A DNA stretch of 64,000 nucleotides from Cruorifilaria tuberocauda (GCA_013365365.1 JABVXU010000018.1:62001-126000); one strand, 5' to 3'; positions 12,321-26,402 are shown, counted from the first letter of the stretch. The notes: generated from the letters alone by a model not told the origin. Translations and numbers: made by a program.

Positions 12321-15300
12321 TTAGGAAAGTATTAAATTTGATAAGGAAAATTGAAATTTACGAATGAAAGAGAACAAATGTAAGCGATTACTTGCTGAAT
12401 CGTTCGCTGTCGTGAAAACACTTCGCTTTCGTTTCCGATATCCGAACAGTTGCAGGAAGCATCCCGGATCGAACTCATCTATATCTTCCGGCATCGGACG
12501 ATCTTTTGTTTCTGGTGCTGTCAGAAGAACTGCTGCTGATGTAAGAGAAATTACCGCTACTATCGTTTGTGGCGCTGCTGGACTGATACCTTTCTGCAAT
12601 TAAATAGTAATTGTTATTACTGTTATTTACAATAAGAGTTGTTATTGGTGAATTCCTTATAGCTATGAAAAAGTGCAAACAGATATTTGGTTCGTAGAGC
12701 TGTTTAGAGGTGGAAATGGAACTGTCATCATCTCTCCAATACGGCAATTTCTGGTGGAAATTATTTCTGTAAAAATAACGGAATGGAAAATGACTCGAGA
12801 GATATTATGGAAGTGGCATAGAATTTTGATCCATCAAAATCATTGCGAAAGTAAATAGCAAAGATGAAGAAAGTGTGATTGAAAAGAGGATAATAAACTA
12901 CAATGATAAGACAAGAAAACAGGTTATCATTATTTCCACAAAAAAATTTATCTGATTTTTAATCTTTGTTGGCCATACTCAAATTGGAGTAATTAACAGA
13001 ATTGAAATTTTTTATTCCCAAAACAATTAATTTAAATTTGATTAGTAAAAAAGAAAAGGGACGCTAATTTTTTACAATGTTTAATAATGTTTTTTTAAAA
13101 TCTCTACTGATATTTAATTCTGTTAATTAATCATTCTTACAATTATAATTTTGAAAGAAAATTTTTTCATTCTTTCAATTTCACTATCTGTTTATTGATG
13201 AAATCTATAATGTAACAAAAGATTGATTGTTTGATAAACCAAACTTACAATTAACGGTAAATAAGGTGCGGCAATAGCACCAAGATTACCAAAGAATTGT
13301 ACCGTTCCACAGAATAAATTACGTACTGTTGTTGGACTCATTTCAGCAAGCATTAATGGTTGTGAAACCCAAATAAAACTATTGAAAAATTTAGCTGTAA
13401 CGGCAAGTGTTATTTGCATTATTCCAGTACCTGAAAAAAAAAATTTTATTAGCATATATTAAGGAAATGCTATTGTTGCAAAATAATTATTCAAAAGGAG
13501 GACAGATGGGAAAATAATACATTGGGAAACGATTACCTGGAAAAGGTATAGATAAGAAAAGCAGTATAGATTGTACTACGAACGACCATATAGTAACAGC
13601 ACGCCGTCCAAATTTAAGTAATAATAACGCAGCTACTAAACCACCAGGTAATTCAATGAAACCAGATAAGAAGTAACCAGTAAAACTATCTTCACTTAAT
13701 GTTGTACTGAACAATGCCATAGCCCAATAACTTACACTCATTGAAACCCTAAAATTGAAAATGTTGACCCCATTTTAATTTAAGTAATAAAAAAATGAAA
13801 ATTTCCATTTTCCTTTATTAATTTAATTAATAAAATTATTGTTTACAAATTAACAATAAATAAATAAACGAACATCACATAGCACTGAACAGATAAATGA
13901 AAAAGTGCCACTTTATCACGAAGAACATCCATTAGAGTACGTGATTTACATTGCTTATCAGATTGTTGTATGTCTAATTCACATTTACTCAAATCAATCT
14001 TCATATTGTTGTATCGACATGAATTTTTTATGTATCTAAAACAATTTATCATTTATGATTAAAATTATATTTAATTTTATATACTTGAATCTATTGTAAT
14101 TTATAGAATTGGTGAGTTTTTGCAAGAAATGATAAAGAAGTGATTGATGAATTTTTCCAAGTGATTTTTTCCAAGTACCAGAACCAATTTCATTCTTTAA
14201 TCTTAAGATGTTTAAGCTTTTCATTTCAGCTCATTAAAAAAAATTACTGCTCTATATCATGATGTTTATTGTGACTAATTAACCAATACGGTGATTCCGG
14301 CAATAACCTGAAATCAACCTAACCATTAAAACTATTCGGAAAACAAATCTTTTGGATAATTTTATCTTTCTGTTGCTTTTAAAAGATTGTATTGTTTGAG
14401 TGGAGCTAATCTGGAAACTAATTCAACATGAGGAAAAAATTCCGTTGTCATAAAATATTACTAATTCTGATAGTTGCACATATAACTTTATTTGTAGCTT
14501 GAAATTACAATTGAATTGATTAAAATAACTTAAATAAGGATGAAGGATAATTAAAACAAACCAGTAATATAAAATGCTAACTGTACTTGGGATAGATGTG
14601 GCAAAATAAAGCCATCTCCAATTTAGTATCCAAATTCTCAGAATACCAACTAGCATAATCCCTGCTACCCAAGTAAAACTATATATTACTGGAAGTAACG
14701 ATCTAAATTCCACTGTCACTGATTCACAGCTCATTATCCACATTATAGCATAAATAGCCTGAAATTTTACGAGATTAGAACAAAAGAAATTAATATTGTT
14801 TACCTAAAGCAACGACATTCTTACAGCAGCGACATTTGCGCTTTGCTTCGTTTCTTTTCTTATCTGTCCTTGTTTTTCTGAAAATTTTTCCTAGTCAAAT
14901 TTCTTCTCATACCAAATTCCCTTACACTTACACATTAAATCTAAACTAAATCATATTTGACACATTTGTTTTTAATTTGTCTTTTGTTTTTTGATTGATT
15001 GATTGATTTTTTGATTGTTTTTTGTTTTTTGATGATGTTTGTTCTTTGAATTATTTCAATTGTTTACTGAAAATTTCTTATATATATTGTCGTCAAGTTG
15101 AAATTCAATCATTTTTTTCAATTACAGGGAATTGTCGCTTTGCGGAAACGTACCACACTTGCGGCACCAAGGATGAAACGAAAAGCTAGAAATGTAAGAG
15201 CGGTTGATGCCAGAGGACAAATATTAGCCACAATGGTAGCAGTCCATAATGAAAATAAGAATATTTTCCGCCTACCATAAAGATCAGATAATTGAGTGAT

Positions 15301-16439
15301 TATCGGTGTGAGCAATCCCCCTAAACATGATTGTTTAAAGGTACAGTGTTATCAATGAAATGATTGTTATCAAATCAAGTGATCTAAATTTCTAAATGTA
15401 TTAATACTGCTCACCAAGTATAAAGAACGACGAACCATGCTCTGCCCAGTGTTCATTCTCGCAAATCAAATTGAACTGAAAAAATTTATCATGCTATTAT
15501 CATTATCAATATCAGTAATAATCACTATCATTTAGTTAAACCTTTAATGAAAATTTCCAAAATTCTTGCAGAAGCTGTCAAAAAGTTTCCGAACGTATAA
15601 CGCTGAACACTAGTGACATGATCGATTTAGGTGCGTGACGTGAAAAATTTTTACGCTGCAAGTCAAACGTAAATTTTAGAATGAATTCATTTTCATCTTA
15701 TCAATTTCTAACAATAATCGAAGGAATTATTTTATAGTTCAGTTAATTCTTATCATATTTTCAAAATTAACCTCAGAATTTAGCGTAGAAAAAGGCACTT
15801 CCTCATGAAATAGAAATGTCGAATTAGGCACTGCTGAACATTGCACTGTTTTATTGGTTTCTAATTCCAGCACATGACAATCATCAAGTACTTGATAAGT
15901 TTGTTCCTGAAAATGATATTCTTATCATTTTAATAGTTTAATTATTCACAAAAGTTATTTCTATCAAATATTCATATTAAAATGAAATTAATATTTCTAG
16001 GAGGTAAATTCAAAATTAAGTCTGAAATCATATATCGCTTATTATTTAATTAAACTTTGGCGTGAAGCAAATGAAGATAATGCTGAAATAATACAGAGTT
16101 TCCAGAAAGGCTGGAAGATTGATTGGGATGATTGATAATACATTGAAATGGTGGTGGTAGACCGATAAATCCCATGATAAGCATTTGCGAGGAGTAAAAG
16201 AATGCAAATGCCATTAGCAGCAAACATGTACGCATCTAAAAATCATGCATCAACAAAAAACATATCAGTTAAATTAACTAATTATGATAATTTTCACTAT
16301 GATTCGATGTGTTCATTAATATTGCTACCTGATATTTGCCATATTTCCCAAATTCATGTAATAATTTTTCCGGATCAATTCGTGATTTCATTGTTAATGG
16401 TGTGGCTGAAACATCAGGAATTTTATCAGTTATAGACAT
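12321..16439 (-). CDS. SLC22-type organic ion (cation/carnitine) transporter, MFS superfamily
   Basis: Predicted 12-helix plasma-membrane transporter of about 575 residues, the usual SLC22 length. Exons on the minus strand: 16439-16329, 16235-about 16056, 15906-15772, 15475-15415, 15320-15154, 14758-14562, 14307-14248, 14035-13886 (or 13874), 13748-13537, 13430-13249, 12593-12321 (stop TAA). Supporting motifs: N-terminal HEFGKYGKYQ before helix 1, the large cysteine-containing extracellular loop ending FNLICE, the loop 2-3 signature QLSDLYGRRK, LLPESPYWLI after helix 6, LLLKFGRRAV after helix 8, and the C-terminal APETKDRPMPEDIDEF typical of SLC22. The ends of exons 2 and 8 are ambiguous because each has two in-phase donors. 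The substrate cannot be read from sequence; organic cation or carnitine transport is a family-level expectation. The C-terminal cytoplasmic tail of about 55 residues is basic. Confidence 0.9.
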
Positions 16440-19400
16440 CTTTTTATTCTTATAGGCATTTTTTTTTCATCACCGCGGACTAAATCATATGTTCCATTTT
16501 TCATTAAATCAGTTTGCTTATTCTGCATTCAACACCTGCAAATTCATTTTAACAAGTTTAACTTGAAAAACTTATTTCAAAAAACAAACAGATGAACTCT
16601 CATCATTCCAGTAATGGCATTGTTTTCTTATTTTAGAAACATTTTCTATTCCTATCAGTAATTCTTGTGATATTACGAAAACAATTTGATTTAAATGAAA
16701 ATGTCAGACCGTTTTCCTCCATAAACCCTAAAATTTGCAATTAATGAGTGCAAATTTATTTATCATACAAATTTAATCAAAATTGCAAATTTCAATTAAT
16801 GATTACATTAAGAAAAAAGAAAAATAACAGAAGAATTAGTTTTGGAAGAAACAATGGCTTTAAGATCAGATAACATAAGATAGCTTAGATAAGATAAGTT
16901 TAAGATAACAAATTTCTCAAATAAAATGAAAAATTACCAAAAGATCCAGAAAATATTTGAGAGAAAAATTTTACAGTAATAAAATAATATGATAAGGGAA
17001 TGTTTTACAAGTTGCTGAATAAAAAAATTTCCTCAATTAAAATTTTCAGTTTGTAATTGAATAAAAAATATGACTTCATCCTCTTTTTTTTGAAATCATA
17101 TGAAATCGAAAAAATTAAAACAAAAGTAAACGAAATTTGCTGGGAAATAGGAATCAAGATGGTAATGAAGGAAGTGAAGGAAAGAATGTTAAACCGCTAA
17201 TTCCCATTTAAGTTCATTCATTTAATTCGGTATCACACCAAAGTTCAGGAAAAAAAAGAAGGAAAAGAACAAAGAAAAAGACGTTAGAAAGGAGAAAAAG
17301 AAGAAATGAGTGTTAATTTATTTTTAACTTTTGAACAACCATGAGAGTTAATTGATGATCGATAAGTGATGGAGGAAAAAATGAAAATGAAACAGTTTTC
17401 TGATTTCAGAAAGAAACATTTTGCAAATTGTTTTGTGATTGATTATTGGTTGATAATTTTTTAATCTTTAGTCATTATGAGAATATTCGAAGCAATAGCT
17501 TGGCCAAGTAATTATTTCTCAAATTATTTTATAGGTAAAATTATCTCTTTAATTTACCCAGATTTGAAATTTCTTTGAGGAGAAAGAGAATGTTCAAATA
17601 GAAAGGGCTGAAAAAGATATCATTTTCAAAAAAACATTAAATTGTAATGCTTCTTTCTTAATATTAAAAAAAATATTAATTATCAATGTAATTAACTAAA
17701 AAAAACATTACATTGTCTTTTTTATTGAACTTTTTACTATTTTATTTCAAAAAAAAATTTTGTTCGATGAATTAAAGAAATTTTCGGATTCGATCGGAAG
17801 CACACGTAGAAGCGTTCCAAAATGGAATGGTTGGGTACTCTAAGAACAAACTTCCTGCTCATAACTTTCAAAGTAAACACTTGTTTCTCGATCTTTTTCA
17901 CAGCGACATTTCCCGAATGTTACACGAACTTGTAATTAAGTTTAATAAAATACTTTACACGGTAAAATTTATAATTTATAATAAAATTCAATAAAATAGA
18001 ATTTAGTAAAACATTTAATAAATTCACCGATATTAGTACAGTAAAATATTCAATTGCCGTGACCTCTTGTGGCCTTTGTTTTCGTTTCCATATATTTTCC
18101 TCCCATCGCTTCGAAATTAAACGTCTTAGCTCAAATTATATTTTCAGTACACAAAAACTTCTTGCAAATGTAGCAGGTTAAACCTAATTGCGACCATTTC
18201 CGGGATATTTCTTTAATAATCTGGAACTTCATCTTTGATCAGTCACAGAATCTATTCTAAAAAAGTATGATAGCCAGAGAATAATTCGATTTATTAAAAA
18301 AAGGCCTAACAGGTTTATTTGGAAATGTTATTTTATAAAATTGCAGCAGATAACAGATATCATTCATGGCTAATAAAATCATAAGTCAAATATATATACA
18401 GAGAGGAAAGAGAAAAATTGAATTTAAATTCAAATTAGATTTCTTCGAAAGTTTCAAATTTATTACATATTAGATCAGTGACACTATTTGTAAATTTAGC
18501 TACAATTTCAGATAGTCAAATGCATTCACTTTCAATCAGTTAGTATTTTCTGATCCGATAGGTAGACTGATCGTATAAGGTAAAAATGAAGTATACACAA
18601 ATAAAGAAGAAACAGTTCACTCTAAACAACAGTTATTACTATAATACAATGGAAAAACTAGACTCTTTGCAAAACCAAGTAAACAATGATTTGGAACTTA
18701 AAAAAAAATTAGTTTAGCTTTATGCCTCCTGTTTTTCGATTACTTTACCATTTTTTTCGAAATAGATCACTTATATTTCCATACACAAAATTTGAACTAT
18801 TTCTGGTAGATTTAAATTCCATGCTATCGAAAAGAAGTCAACAAATCTAACTATGTTAAATTGTGAATAACGTTAAATTTATTTCTATTAACTTTTTATA
18901 GACTGCAATATATTTTCCAGAGGTAATGGACAGTCATACAACATATCACTAATACTTGTTCTTGGAACTACTTGAAAAGAACAAACAATGTCAATTATCA
19001 AATCGCTCCGCTTTTACCACTTGTCATCAGGCCAGCAGTAACAATTTATTCTTCATCATTACACTCAACTGTATTGTATTTGAATTTTAAAAAGGCAGGA
19101 TGTTTATCAAACTTGATCATTTTGCAGTCATTTTCTCGTTACACCTACTGATTTAAACACGAGTACAAATATAGCGATAAAATATGATTTCGAAGTTTAT
19201 GTGGGAAAACCGACCCCGATATTTAAGGAAATCAATTTGAAAAATTATAAACATCAATCTTATATTTGAAAAGTTGAAAGAATCGACTAAGCTAAAGTAA
19301 ATTCATCCTTTAGATAATAAATGTTGAACGGCCTATATAATGAACCATTATTACAATAATTTTTTTAAATGAAAAACTAGTGTTAGGCGTAAGAAGCAAT

Positions 19401-19701
19401 GAATTTTTATCCAGTATCAACAAGGAATCGCATATTACCAGCTTTGCTACATAGACCCTTAACTTACCAAAAATTTAATAAAAAAAACCTTTTCTAAAGA
19501 CGGTTTTGAGCCAAAACAAAGACAGTCAAATAAGTTTTAGACGACACATGAATACAAAAACTCTTGAAGCAACTTACCCTGATCCTTTAGGCAAATATAT
19601 TACTTCTCTTAAGCAAACCAATTCCAGTTTATCTCTCCCACCTCTTGAACACACAAAAACAAAAAACATGAACAAGAATGCATTCTTACAAGTGATGAAA
19701 A
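16440..19701. other. Gene-free interval between transporter and SMNDC1
   Basis: About 3.3 kb of AT-rich sequence upstream of the transporter and downstream of SMNDC1. It contains homopolymer runs and a short GATAAG-like repeat near 16860-16905. No exon chain was found; the open frames at 19506-19742 (plus) and 19574-19795 (minus) overlap the last SMNDC1 exon or carry no family signature. Confidence 0.6.
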
Positions 19702-22081
19702 TTAAAATAATGAATCCATATTTCCACGCTGTGTTGATTTGAAGGCGCCGAGATCTTGTCGCGATGATATCCTTGCCTGTGAAGTAATACCCCATGCTGG
19801 TCCATCTGGAGCCGATCCAGACGCTGTAGGTCGTTTAAATCCCTAAATTCAATAAACCCTTAATATTTTAGAATCCACATATCCAAAAAAGGGAAATATG
19901 CCCATACCCAGAAGATATAAATAAAATGACTGAAAGTCTCACTTTCGCATTCCTACTGCTTACTGTATTACCAAAATTACTAAAACAAAGAATGTCTAAG
20001 ATTAAATTTCGATCACATTTTGATTCAGATTCGAAACACTCTCTTCACTCCCTACTCGTCCCTTTCTTCATTTTTCATTCTGTTTATACTCTACATAAAA
20101 ATTTAAACTAACCAGATTTAACAAAGATATCTCAAAACGACCAATTACAAAAATTTAGAAAAATTAATTTTAAGACTTACTTTCATGCTTCGGCTTGCTG
20201 CTTTCGCATTAAAAGAAAGCCATTTCCTCTTTTCATCCTCCTTCGCTTCTTCTAGTTCCTTTTTCCGGTGTTCTTTTTTTAAAGCTCGCAGTCGTCGTCT
20301 TTCACGTTCCATCTGCAAATGAACAGTTTTAGAATAAATTAACAAATAGTCGAAAGGAAGTGAGCTCTACCATTTAAATTAATGGGGCTTTTCCATTCAA
20401 TAAATTCAATCCTTATGATATTTTGCACAATGATTAAATTCCATTATACTATCTATGCTATACACATGAACGCTTCGCTTCCACATTCAACTGTGGTCCG
20501 TTTAAATATTTGCTTCTTTTTTTTTCGCAATTCAAAAAACATCTTATATGTACTATCTTCTAAAGTTCTAGCTTTGCTTTTACTTCGACAAGCGACTCTT
20601 AAAATATGATTCAAGTTTTAATATAGGTAAGAAAGAAAAAAGGGCATAATTTGATAAAAAAAACTAAAAATGTTGTAAATAATATGATAAATAACAGTAC
20701 ATAGCAAATGTGATTTTTCTCTTTATAGTTAAGGCAACAGTTACACAAAACGAAATCTGTATTTAATGCACATTTCTGAATTCGAATTAAAATTAAAAAT
20801 GTTTTTACCTGCCATTCGCTTTTACGGTGACGCATATTTTTGGTCGATTTTTCCCAAACGTACATTTTGCTATCGTCTTTCGGTACCGCACTTAAATTAT
20901 TTACGTTAACCATAGTCTTTGTTCCTTTACCTAAATAAAAAATCTTCCGCAAGAAATAACAAAAATGACGCTAAAAAACAGCATTGAACACATATTGAGG
21001 AGAGAAACAATGGAAAATAAATGGTAACGAATGATTGACATTTAAAGTTCAACGATTACTAAAATAAAATAAAATAAAATAACTGTTGTAATGTACTATT
21101 CGAAATATCATTTCTACAGCAAAAATGAGAAAGATTTCATGACAAAATTCGATACTACTTGGAAAAAAGCTTTAAGAATACTATATACGGACAACCGAAT
21201 ACGGAAGTAATGAACGACTAATCTTGATATTTGAGGCTATTATTTAAACAAAAAATGAAAAAATGCGCAATCTTATTTCTTTTCTGAGCACAGCCTCAAA
21301 TATTTAAAATATTTAGCTTAAAAAAAATACGATACTGTAAAAGAATAGAGAACTTTAAAGATTTTTGCGCATTTCATCAATTATAAGAAACTGTATATTT
21401 ACCGACGAGTGTAACAGCAACGTTATCTTGCGAAAATCCATCAATGACTGCTAAATATTTCTGTCCATTCGAAGATGGCGCCATACATTGATCCCCCACC
21501 TATAAGAAAAAAGCAAATACATCTAATCAGGACAAAGTTACTTGATATTTTAATAACAGCTCGCAACGTTCTTTATTTTGTCTAATCAAATGTAAATTTT
21601 TTTCAAAATAAAACTATTTTTCAAATACCGAATTAAATATATCACCTTCCAAGAATTTTTAGTAGTATCATCAGAAGTGGTACTGCTTGGCTGTTCAACT
21701 GTTGATGATTTCAGCTCTTCCTGAAGGGTAATAATTTCCTGTAAATCGACTTTCAGTTTTAACAATTCATCGTTATCTGGTTCAGTTAGTAATGCTGCTT
21801 CGACCTGAAAATCCTCACAGTTAATAAGTTGGTAATCAAAAATGAAACTTTAAATAATAAAAATTAAACATGAGCGAACCAAAATGCAAGTTTACTCATA
21901 TCATTGCCAGCATTCCTAGTAACAATGAAATTAACATTGAAGGATAAGAGAAATTAATTTTATGACCATTCATTCAGATAATTTTACACGAATATGGGAT
22001 GAGAAAAAACATTAAAAAATCTATCAAACATACCTGCTGAAGTTGAAGTTTATAACTTTCAAGATCTTCCACTGTATTCAT
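19702..22081 (-). CDS. SMNDC1: Survival motor neuron domain-containing protein 1 (splicing factor SPF30)
   Basis: Nuclear splicing factor required for spliceosome assembly (established for the family). Six exons on the minus strand: 22081-22034, 21804-21646, 21499-21403, 20930-20809, 20312-20181, 19842-19702 (TAA), 232 residues against 238 in human. The N-terminus carries a coiled region (LESYKLQLQQ then LLKLKVDLQEII) closely matching SPF30. The Tudor domain starts at VGDQCMAP and runs through YLAVIDGF, TLVGKGTK and VNVNNLSAV, about residues 70-120. A highly basic RERRRLRALKKEHRKKE segment follows and the tail is GNMDSLF. All five introns are GT-AG with matching phases. A strong acceptor (AG at 22092-22093) lies 10 bases before the ATG, suggesting SL trans-splicing. 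It is divergently arranged with TMEM17, about 1.06 kb between start codons. Confidence 0.95.
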
Positions 22082-22093
22082 TCGCTATAACCT
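22082..22093 (-). other. Probable spliced-leader acceptor of SMNDC1
   Basis: CTTTTCAG followed by a 10-base leader and the ATG on the minus strand, with no upstream coding exon apparent. Trans-splicing is inferred from nematode practice. Confidence 0.55.
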
Positions 22094-22860
22094 GAAAAGA
22101 AGGCAGGAATGTCTACACCAATACCTAATCAATTCAAATCCTTACAAATATTGCTTCCTCACAAACGTTTGTTCTTCGAATGTTCTCTGTTAGCACAAAC
22201 ATATACTCTCAGCTAATGCTCATTTCGTCATTTTCACGTATCCCGACGTCAAGTTTCTCAATCAAACCACGACAGCTTCACTCATGAGCTACATTATTTA
22301 GTGTTAGTCGCAATTTTGTTATAAGAGGAAACAGGAGACGAGTAGCCAAAAAATCAAATCATTCGATCTTTACGTTCTATGCAAATGCAAATATTTTCAG
22401 GTTTCTCTTTCTGCAAATGTTTACCAATACTAATTGACAGTAATTAATAGGTAATTAAAAATAGAATAATGATGATGATCCAAAAAGTGGTAATGATACA
22501 TGAAGAAATCAATTTGGTGATTCCGGGAATGGAAATAGTTAATATTATTTGCATTTGTGAAAATCTTTTCAAAGATGGAAAGAGGTTAATCTTCTTGAAC
22601 GCTATAAACTGGATTCAGAGATCACTAATGTTCTAGTAACATATCAGATTTTGAATTTGCGTTTATTATGTTTACAATCAACGTAATTCTCCAAGTTCAA
22701 TTGTTCAAAATGCAGAGTTATAAAAAATCTGTTTCACATTACGTGTATGTATTTCATGGTAGTTCCATGACGTGACATTGAAATTCTTGAGTGAGCAAAC
22801 CTGGGGTAACTCACGAGGACTAAGATGGAAAGAGATTCGGTTGTAAGATCTGTCGTTGAT

Positions 22861-22874
22861 GTCACCATGGCAAC
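22861..22874 (+). promoter_or_regulatory. X-box (RFX/DAF-19 binding motif)
   Basis: GTCACCATGGCAAC fits the X-box consensus GTHNYYATRRNAAC at every position. It lies 271 bases upstream of the TMEM17 start codon in the SMNDC1-TMEM17 intergenic region. X-boxes drive ciliary genes in nematodes, and TMEM17 is a ciliary transition-zone protein, so motif and gene identity support each other. Confidence 0.75.
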
Positions 22875-23144
22875 CTTGGACAAGTATTCCTTACAGTTTT
22901 TAATTTTCAGTCTTTCTAATCTTTAATTTAGAAGCAAATGAAATCAGTCATTAAATTCCGCGTTTTTTATCTTAATAGGATTACCAATTATCTGATGCTA
23001 AAATATTAGGAAATTATTTATTTGTAAACCAGTTTATATTAATTTTATTTGTAATATGTTTCGGTTGAGTGAATTTATAACAGCTCACTTTTTGCAGTTA
23101 CAATTTTAAAGCATTTTCTCAGATCTTGAGAAATCAAAGTGCGA

Positions 23145-25312
23145 ATGGAAGCAACAAAAAGATTTGGCGTAAAAGCAAAAGTTGGTAAGGATTAAACGAT
23201 ATATATATAATATTTTCGAGCAAGACATCTTTAGAATAATTATTAATTTCTGATAACACTGGAGAAATTTAATTTCAGAAGTTTTATCAAGTTTACCATT
23301 ACAAATTGCTTTGCATTATAACGTTTGCTTGGCTCCTTTCTGGGCTCTTGGATTGATTGTTGGTCTGATTAGTAAGGTAACAAATTTTAACTCCATCTCT
23401 TTAATATTTCTAGTGTTGTGGTCTCAGTTGTTTTATTTTTATCACTACATCCAACTATTCAAATTGTTTATTTTCTTTTTACCAAAATAGCAAAATATTT
23501 TTTATATCAAAATAAAGAATGTAAAGTAGTAACGCAGAACTTGTCGTGACTTCTTTTTTGCTTTCGGGAATCACTGACAAAATTTGCTTGAGTTTTGGAT
23601 TAGACTGAATCCGCTGTTTCGAACGTTGGATTGACTTGTTGAAATACCAAGTGGACAGTTTACTTAATAACACAACAACAAAAAACCTGGAGAAACTCCG
23701 GAAACCAACACTACAACGAATGACAATTGTGGCCTTTTTAGATAAACTAATGGGGAGGAATTTTACTAAGATGAGATCTGATCTATCAGTAGATGTGATG
23801 GGAATATGGATGTATGAAAATATGGCACAACAACACAGCCATGATTCTATCGTCCTACCCTTTTTTACTATGCAAAGATAGAGACAAAAACTGTGAGGGC
23901 ACGTAGATCATACAAATCACAATCCACAAGAAATATTACAACAGTGACTTGTATCAAATAGCGCGCAAAAGAGATACAAGAAAATTTTAGTTTCTCATCA
24001 TGTGTTAATCTTCATGAAGTATAAAGATTAGGAATAAACATTTATAATTGAAATCTAGTTTCGAGAAAAATTCTCGAGAAAACTTGCAAACGCTGAGTAA
24101 TTTGTTATTGAATAAATCACGTATTAAGTTATTAAATCTTACTACCGAGCCGTTTTGGCCATGTATAAAAATATAAGGGATTTTTAAGTGTCTAAATTAT
24201 GTGTCTAATATGAGCGCGATATTTTTCATTAATCAGAGTTGATAAATTTATTAGCAAAGATTAAAGTGGAAACCACAAAACTCAAAGCTCTATTCGACAC
24301 ACAAGACCATAAATCGGATAACTCCTTTCTATTTGCACTACCAAAAGTGAAGACGAAATTGAAATTTGAAAAATCATTTTCAAGTAGTTTTCAACTTTGT
24401 TAGTGTCGTCCTATATGAACGCTTGTAAGCGGAAATTGAGTAGGAAGAATAGGCTGGATGTGCAGAATGAAGTTTAAACTTTTTGCAATAAAATCAGATA
24501 TACTGAAAAATATTGCAGATAAATTATTTGTCTATTACTCATGTGGTTATATTGTCTACCTTAATCTTCATAACAATTATGGTTGAGTTTGTTCGGTTAT
24601 TCCTTGGTTATTATGGCAATTTGGGTGAAAAGGTGAGTAAAATATGAGAAATGTTTTTAATTCTTCAAGTACTCATTCAATTTATATAATGTTAAATTCA
24701 TTTATATTTTAATTTATATTTCAAACTTCCATTAATGCAAACTTGTTCTGAGAATTGCGTGAGAGAGAACATTGGATGTGAAATTTTGAAATACTGAATT
24801 TCAAATTTTAAAATTACCGGCTGAAAATAAATTGAAATCCTGTTATAACCATTTCAGATATCTGCCCTATGTGGTTTCTGGATAATAAGTGTAATTTTGC
24901 AAGTACCGATTACAGCATTTTCGGTTTTGAACAGTAATATTCCATTACCTCTAGAGAGAATTTTATATCTCTATCATGGAATTTTTTTACTTGTCGAGGT
25001 ACAGATTTTATCGACTTTGTTTTTTCTGGAAACTAATTATCCAGCTCCAGCAATAGTGAGAAAGTATGGAAAGTATGGAAAGTAAAGTAGTAGGAAGAAG
25101 GAAGAGACTCAGTGAGGTATTTTGAAAATTAGAAAAAAATCTGCGCAATGTTTGTTGCTAAGATCCTAAGTAATTCCAAGGTGACTGAAATATGTTGCGG
25201 ATTTTAGATTATTGCTGGCTTTGTGGTGATTCGGAAAATATCGCACTATCAGATGGCTAAATTCAAAGAAAGAATGCTTGAACAAGAAGAACTCAAAAAT
25301 AGAGATAATTGA
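23145..25312 (+). CDS. tmem-17: Transmembrane protein 17 (ciliary transition zone)
   Basis: Small multi-pass membrane protein of the TMEM17/TMEM216 group, part of the MKS module of the ciliary transition zone (known for the family). Five exons: 23145-23184, 23279-23376, 24519-24632, 24858-24998, 25208-25312 (TGA), 165 residues; human TMEM17 is about 198. Diagnostic matches are EVLSSLPLQIALHYN, FVRLFLGYYGNLGEK followed by LCGFW, and PLERILYLYHGIF. Four hydrophobic segments are visible: one in exon 2, one in exon 3, one early in exon 4, and one spanning the end of exon 4 and exon 5. Intron 2 is unusually long at 1.14 kb. In nematodes a transition-zone gene would be expressed in ciliated sensory neurons, and the X-box upstream agrees with this. 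Confidence 0.93.
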
Positions 25313-26402
25313 AAGTTATTTTAATTGGAGGACATTGACAGTTCACTTTGCGTACCATACATCTATGTTTTCATTATCTTGCTCCTATTTTCATGTCGTT
25401 GTTCGCAAAATTCGTTAGTTAAAGGAATCAGCTGCGAATGATTGCTGATTCCCAGAAACTTTTATTTTAAATTGTTTTTGAAAATTCATTTAGGTTTTTT
25501 GATTGTTTGATGCAAAAAGATATTCTTTGATCTTCTTGCCATTGTATATCTTTGCTTTTGTCTTTATCCTCGTCATTTCCAGTAGAAACATCGACAGCTG
25601 TCTCTGCCGTTAATATTCACTATTTTCACTGCAACTGTTAGTTCTCACCATTTATCTCTTCCCTGGACTGGAAATATCTTCGTTTCATTCTCTATTATTT
25701 GAAATCATCTTCATGAATATTGCTATCGAAAGTATAGGTTATTTCATTTTCTTTTTGTAGTATTTAAGTGCACGTCAAAATTGAAAAGTGAGAAACCAGT
25801 TTTGTAAGGAAGATTTGAATCAGAAAATTATTGCCATATCAGATAACGAAGTCAAAAGATATTGTAAGTGGACTACAGCGCGCAATGTTTGGTACAAAAT
25901 GCCCGCATCTTGTTCTAAAATTACTTACTGTTTCTTATTGACATTTTTTGTTCAAAGCTTAATGCTTAATTCATTATATAACGTTAGAATTCTGGATTGA
26001 GATTTTTTACCTTTATAGTTTTAGAAGAAATTCAAATTCCTGGATATTAAAAAAGAGTGATTTATAACATGCTATATTCCCTGATTCGACGTAACATAAT
26101 TTGTTCAATTCAACCGTTGTACTTGCTTAATGAATCTTTTTGTTTTTTTTGTACCAGTGACTTTATTATATAGCATATCGCAGCATCTTTTTCGTTTCGA
26201 TCTTTTGTATCTGGAATTAGAGAAATGATAAAATTATTCCAAATTTCAGCAATAAACATCTTTTTCTTCGGTCTATACAACAAGCATCAATCAAAGTTAC
26301 AATTTGATCTAAGATTGCTACAAAATTCATTGTCCATCAAAATTTAGATTTGTTTACGTTTAATCCTACTCATCCTGTATTTACAATTGTCGGCTCTTAA
26401 TA
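25313..26402. other. Gene-free interval between TMEM17 and the nuclear receptor
   Basis: About 1.1 kb. The open frame at 25788-26000 has no recognisable domain and no good flanking splice sites. Presumed 3' region of TMEM17 and promoter of the nuclear receptor. Confidence 0.6.

Noticed and set aside
12364..12603. Plus-strand open frame at 12.4-12.6 kb
   Set aside because: Antisense shadow of the last exon of the SLC22 transporter, whose C-terminal APETKDRPMPED motif fixes the minus strand.
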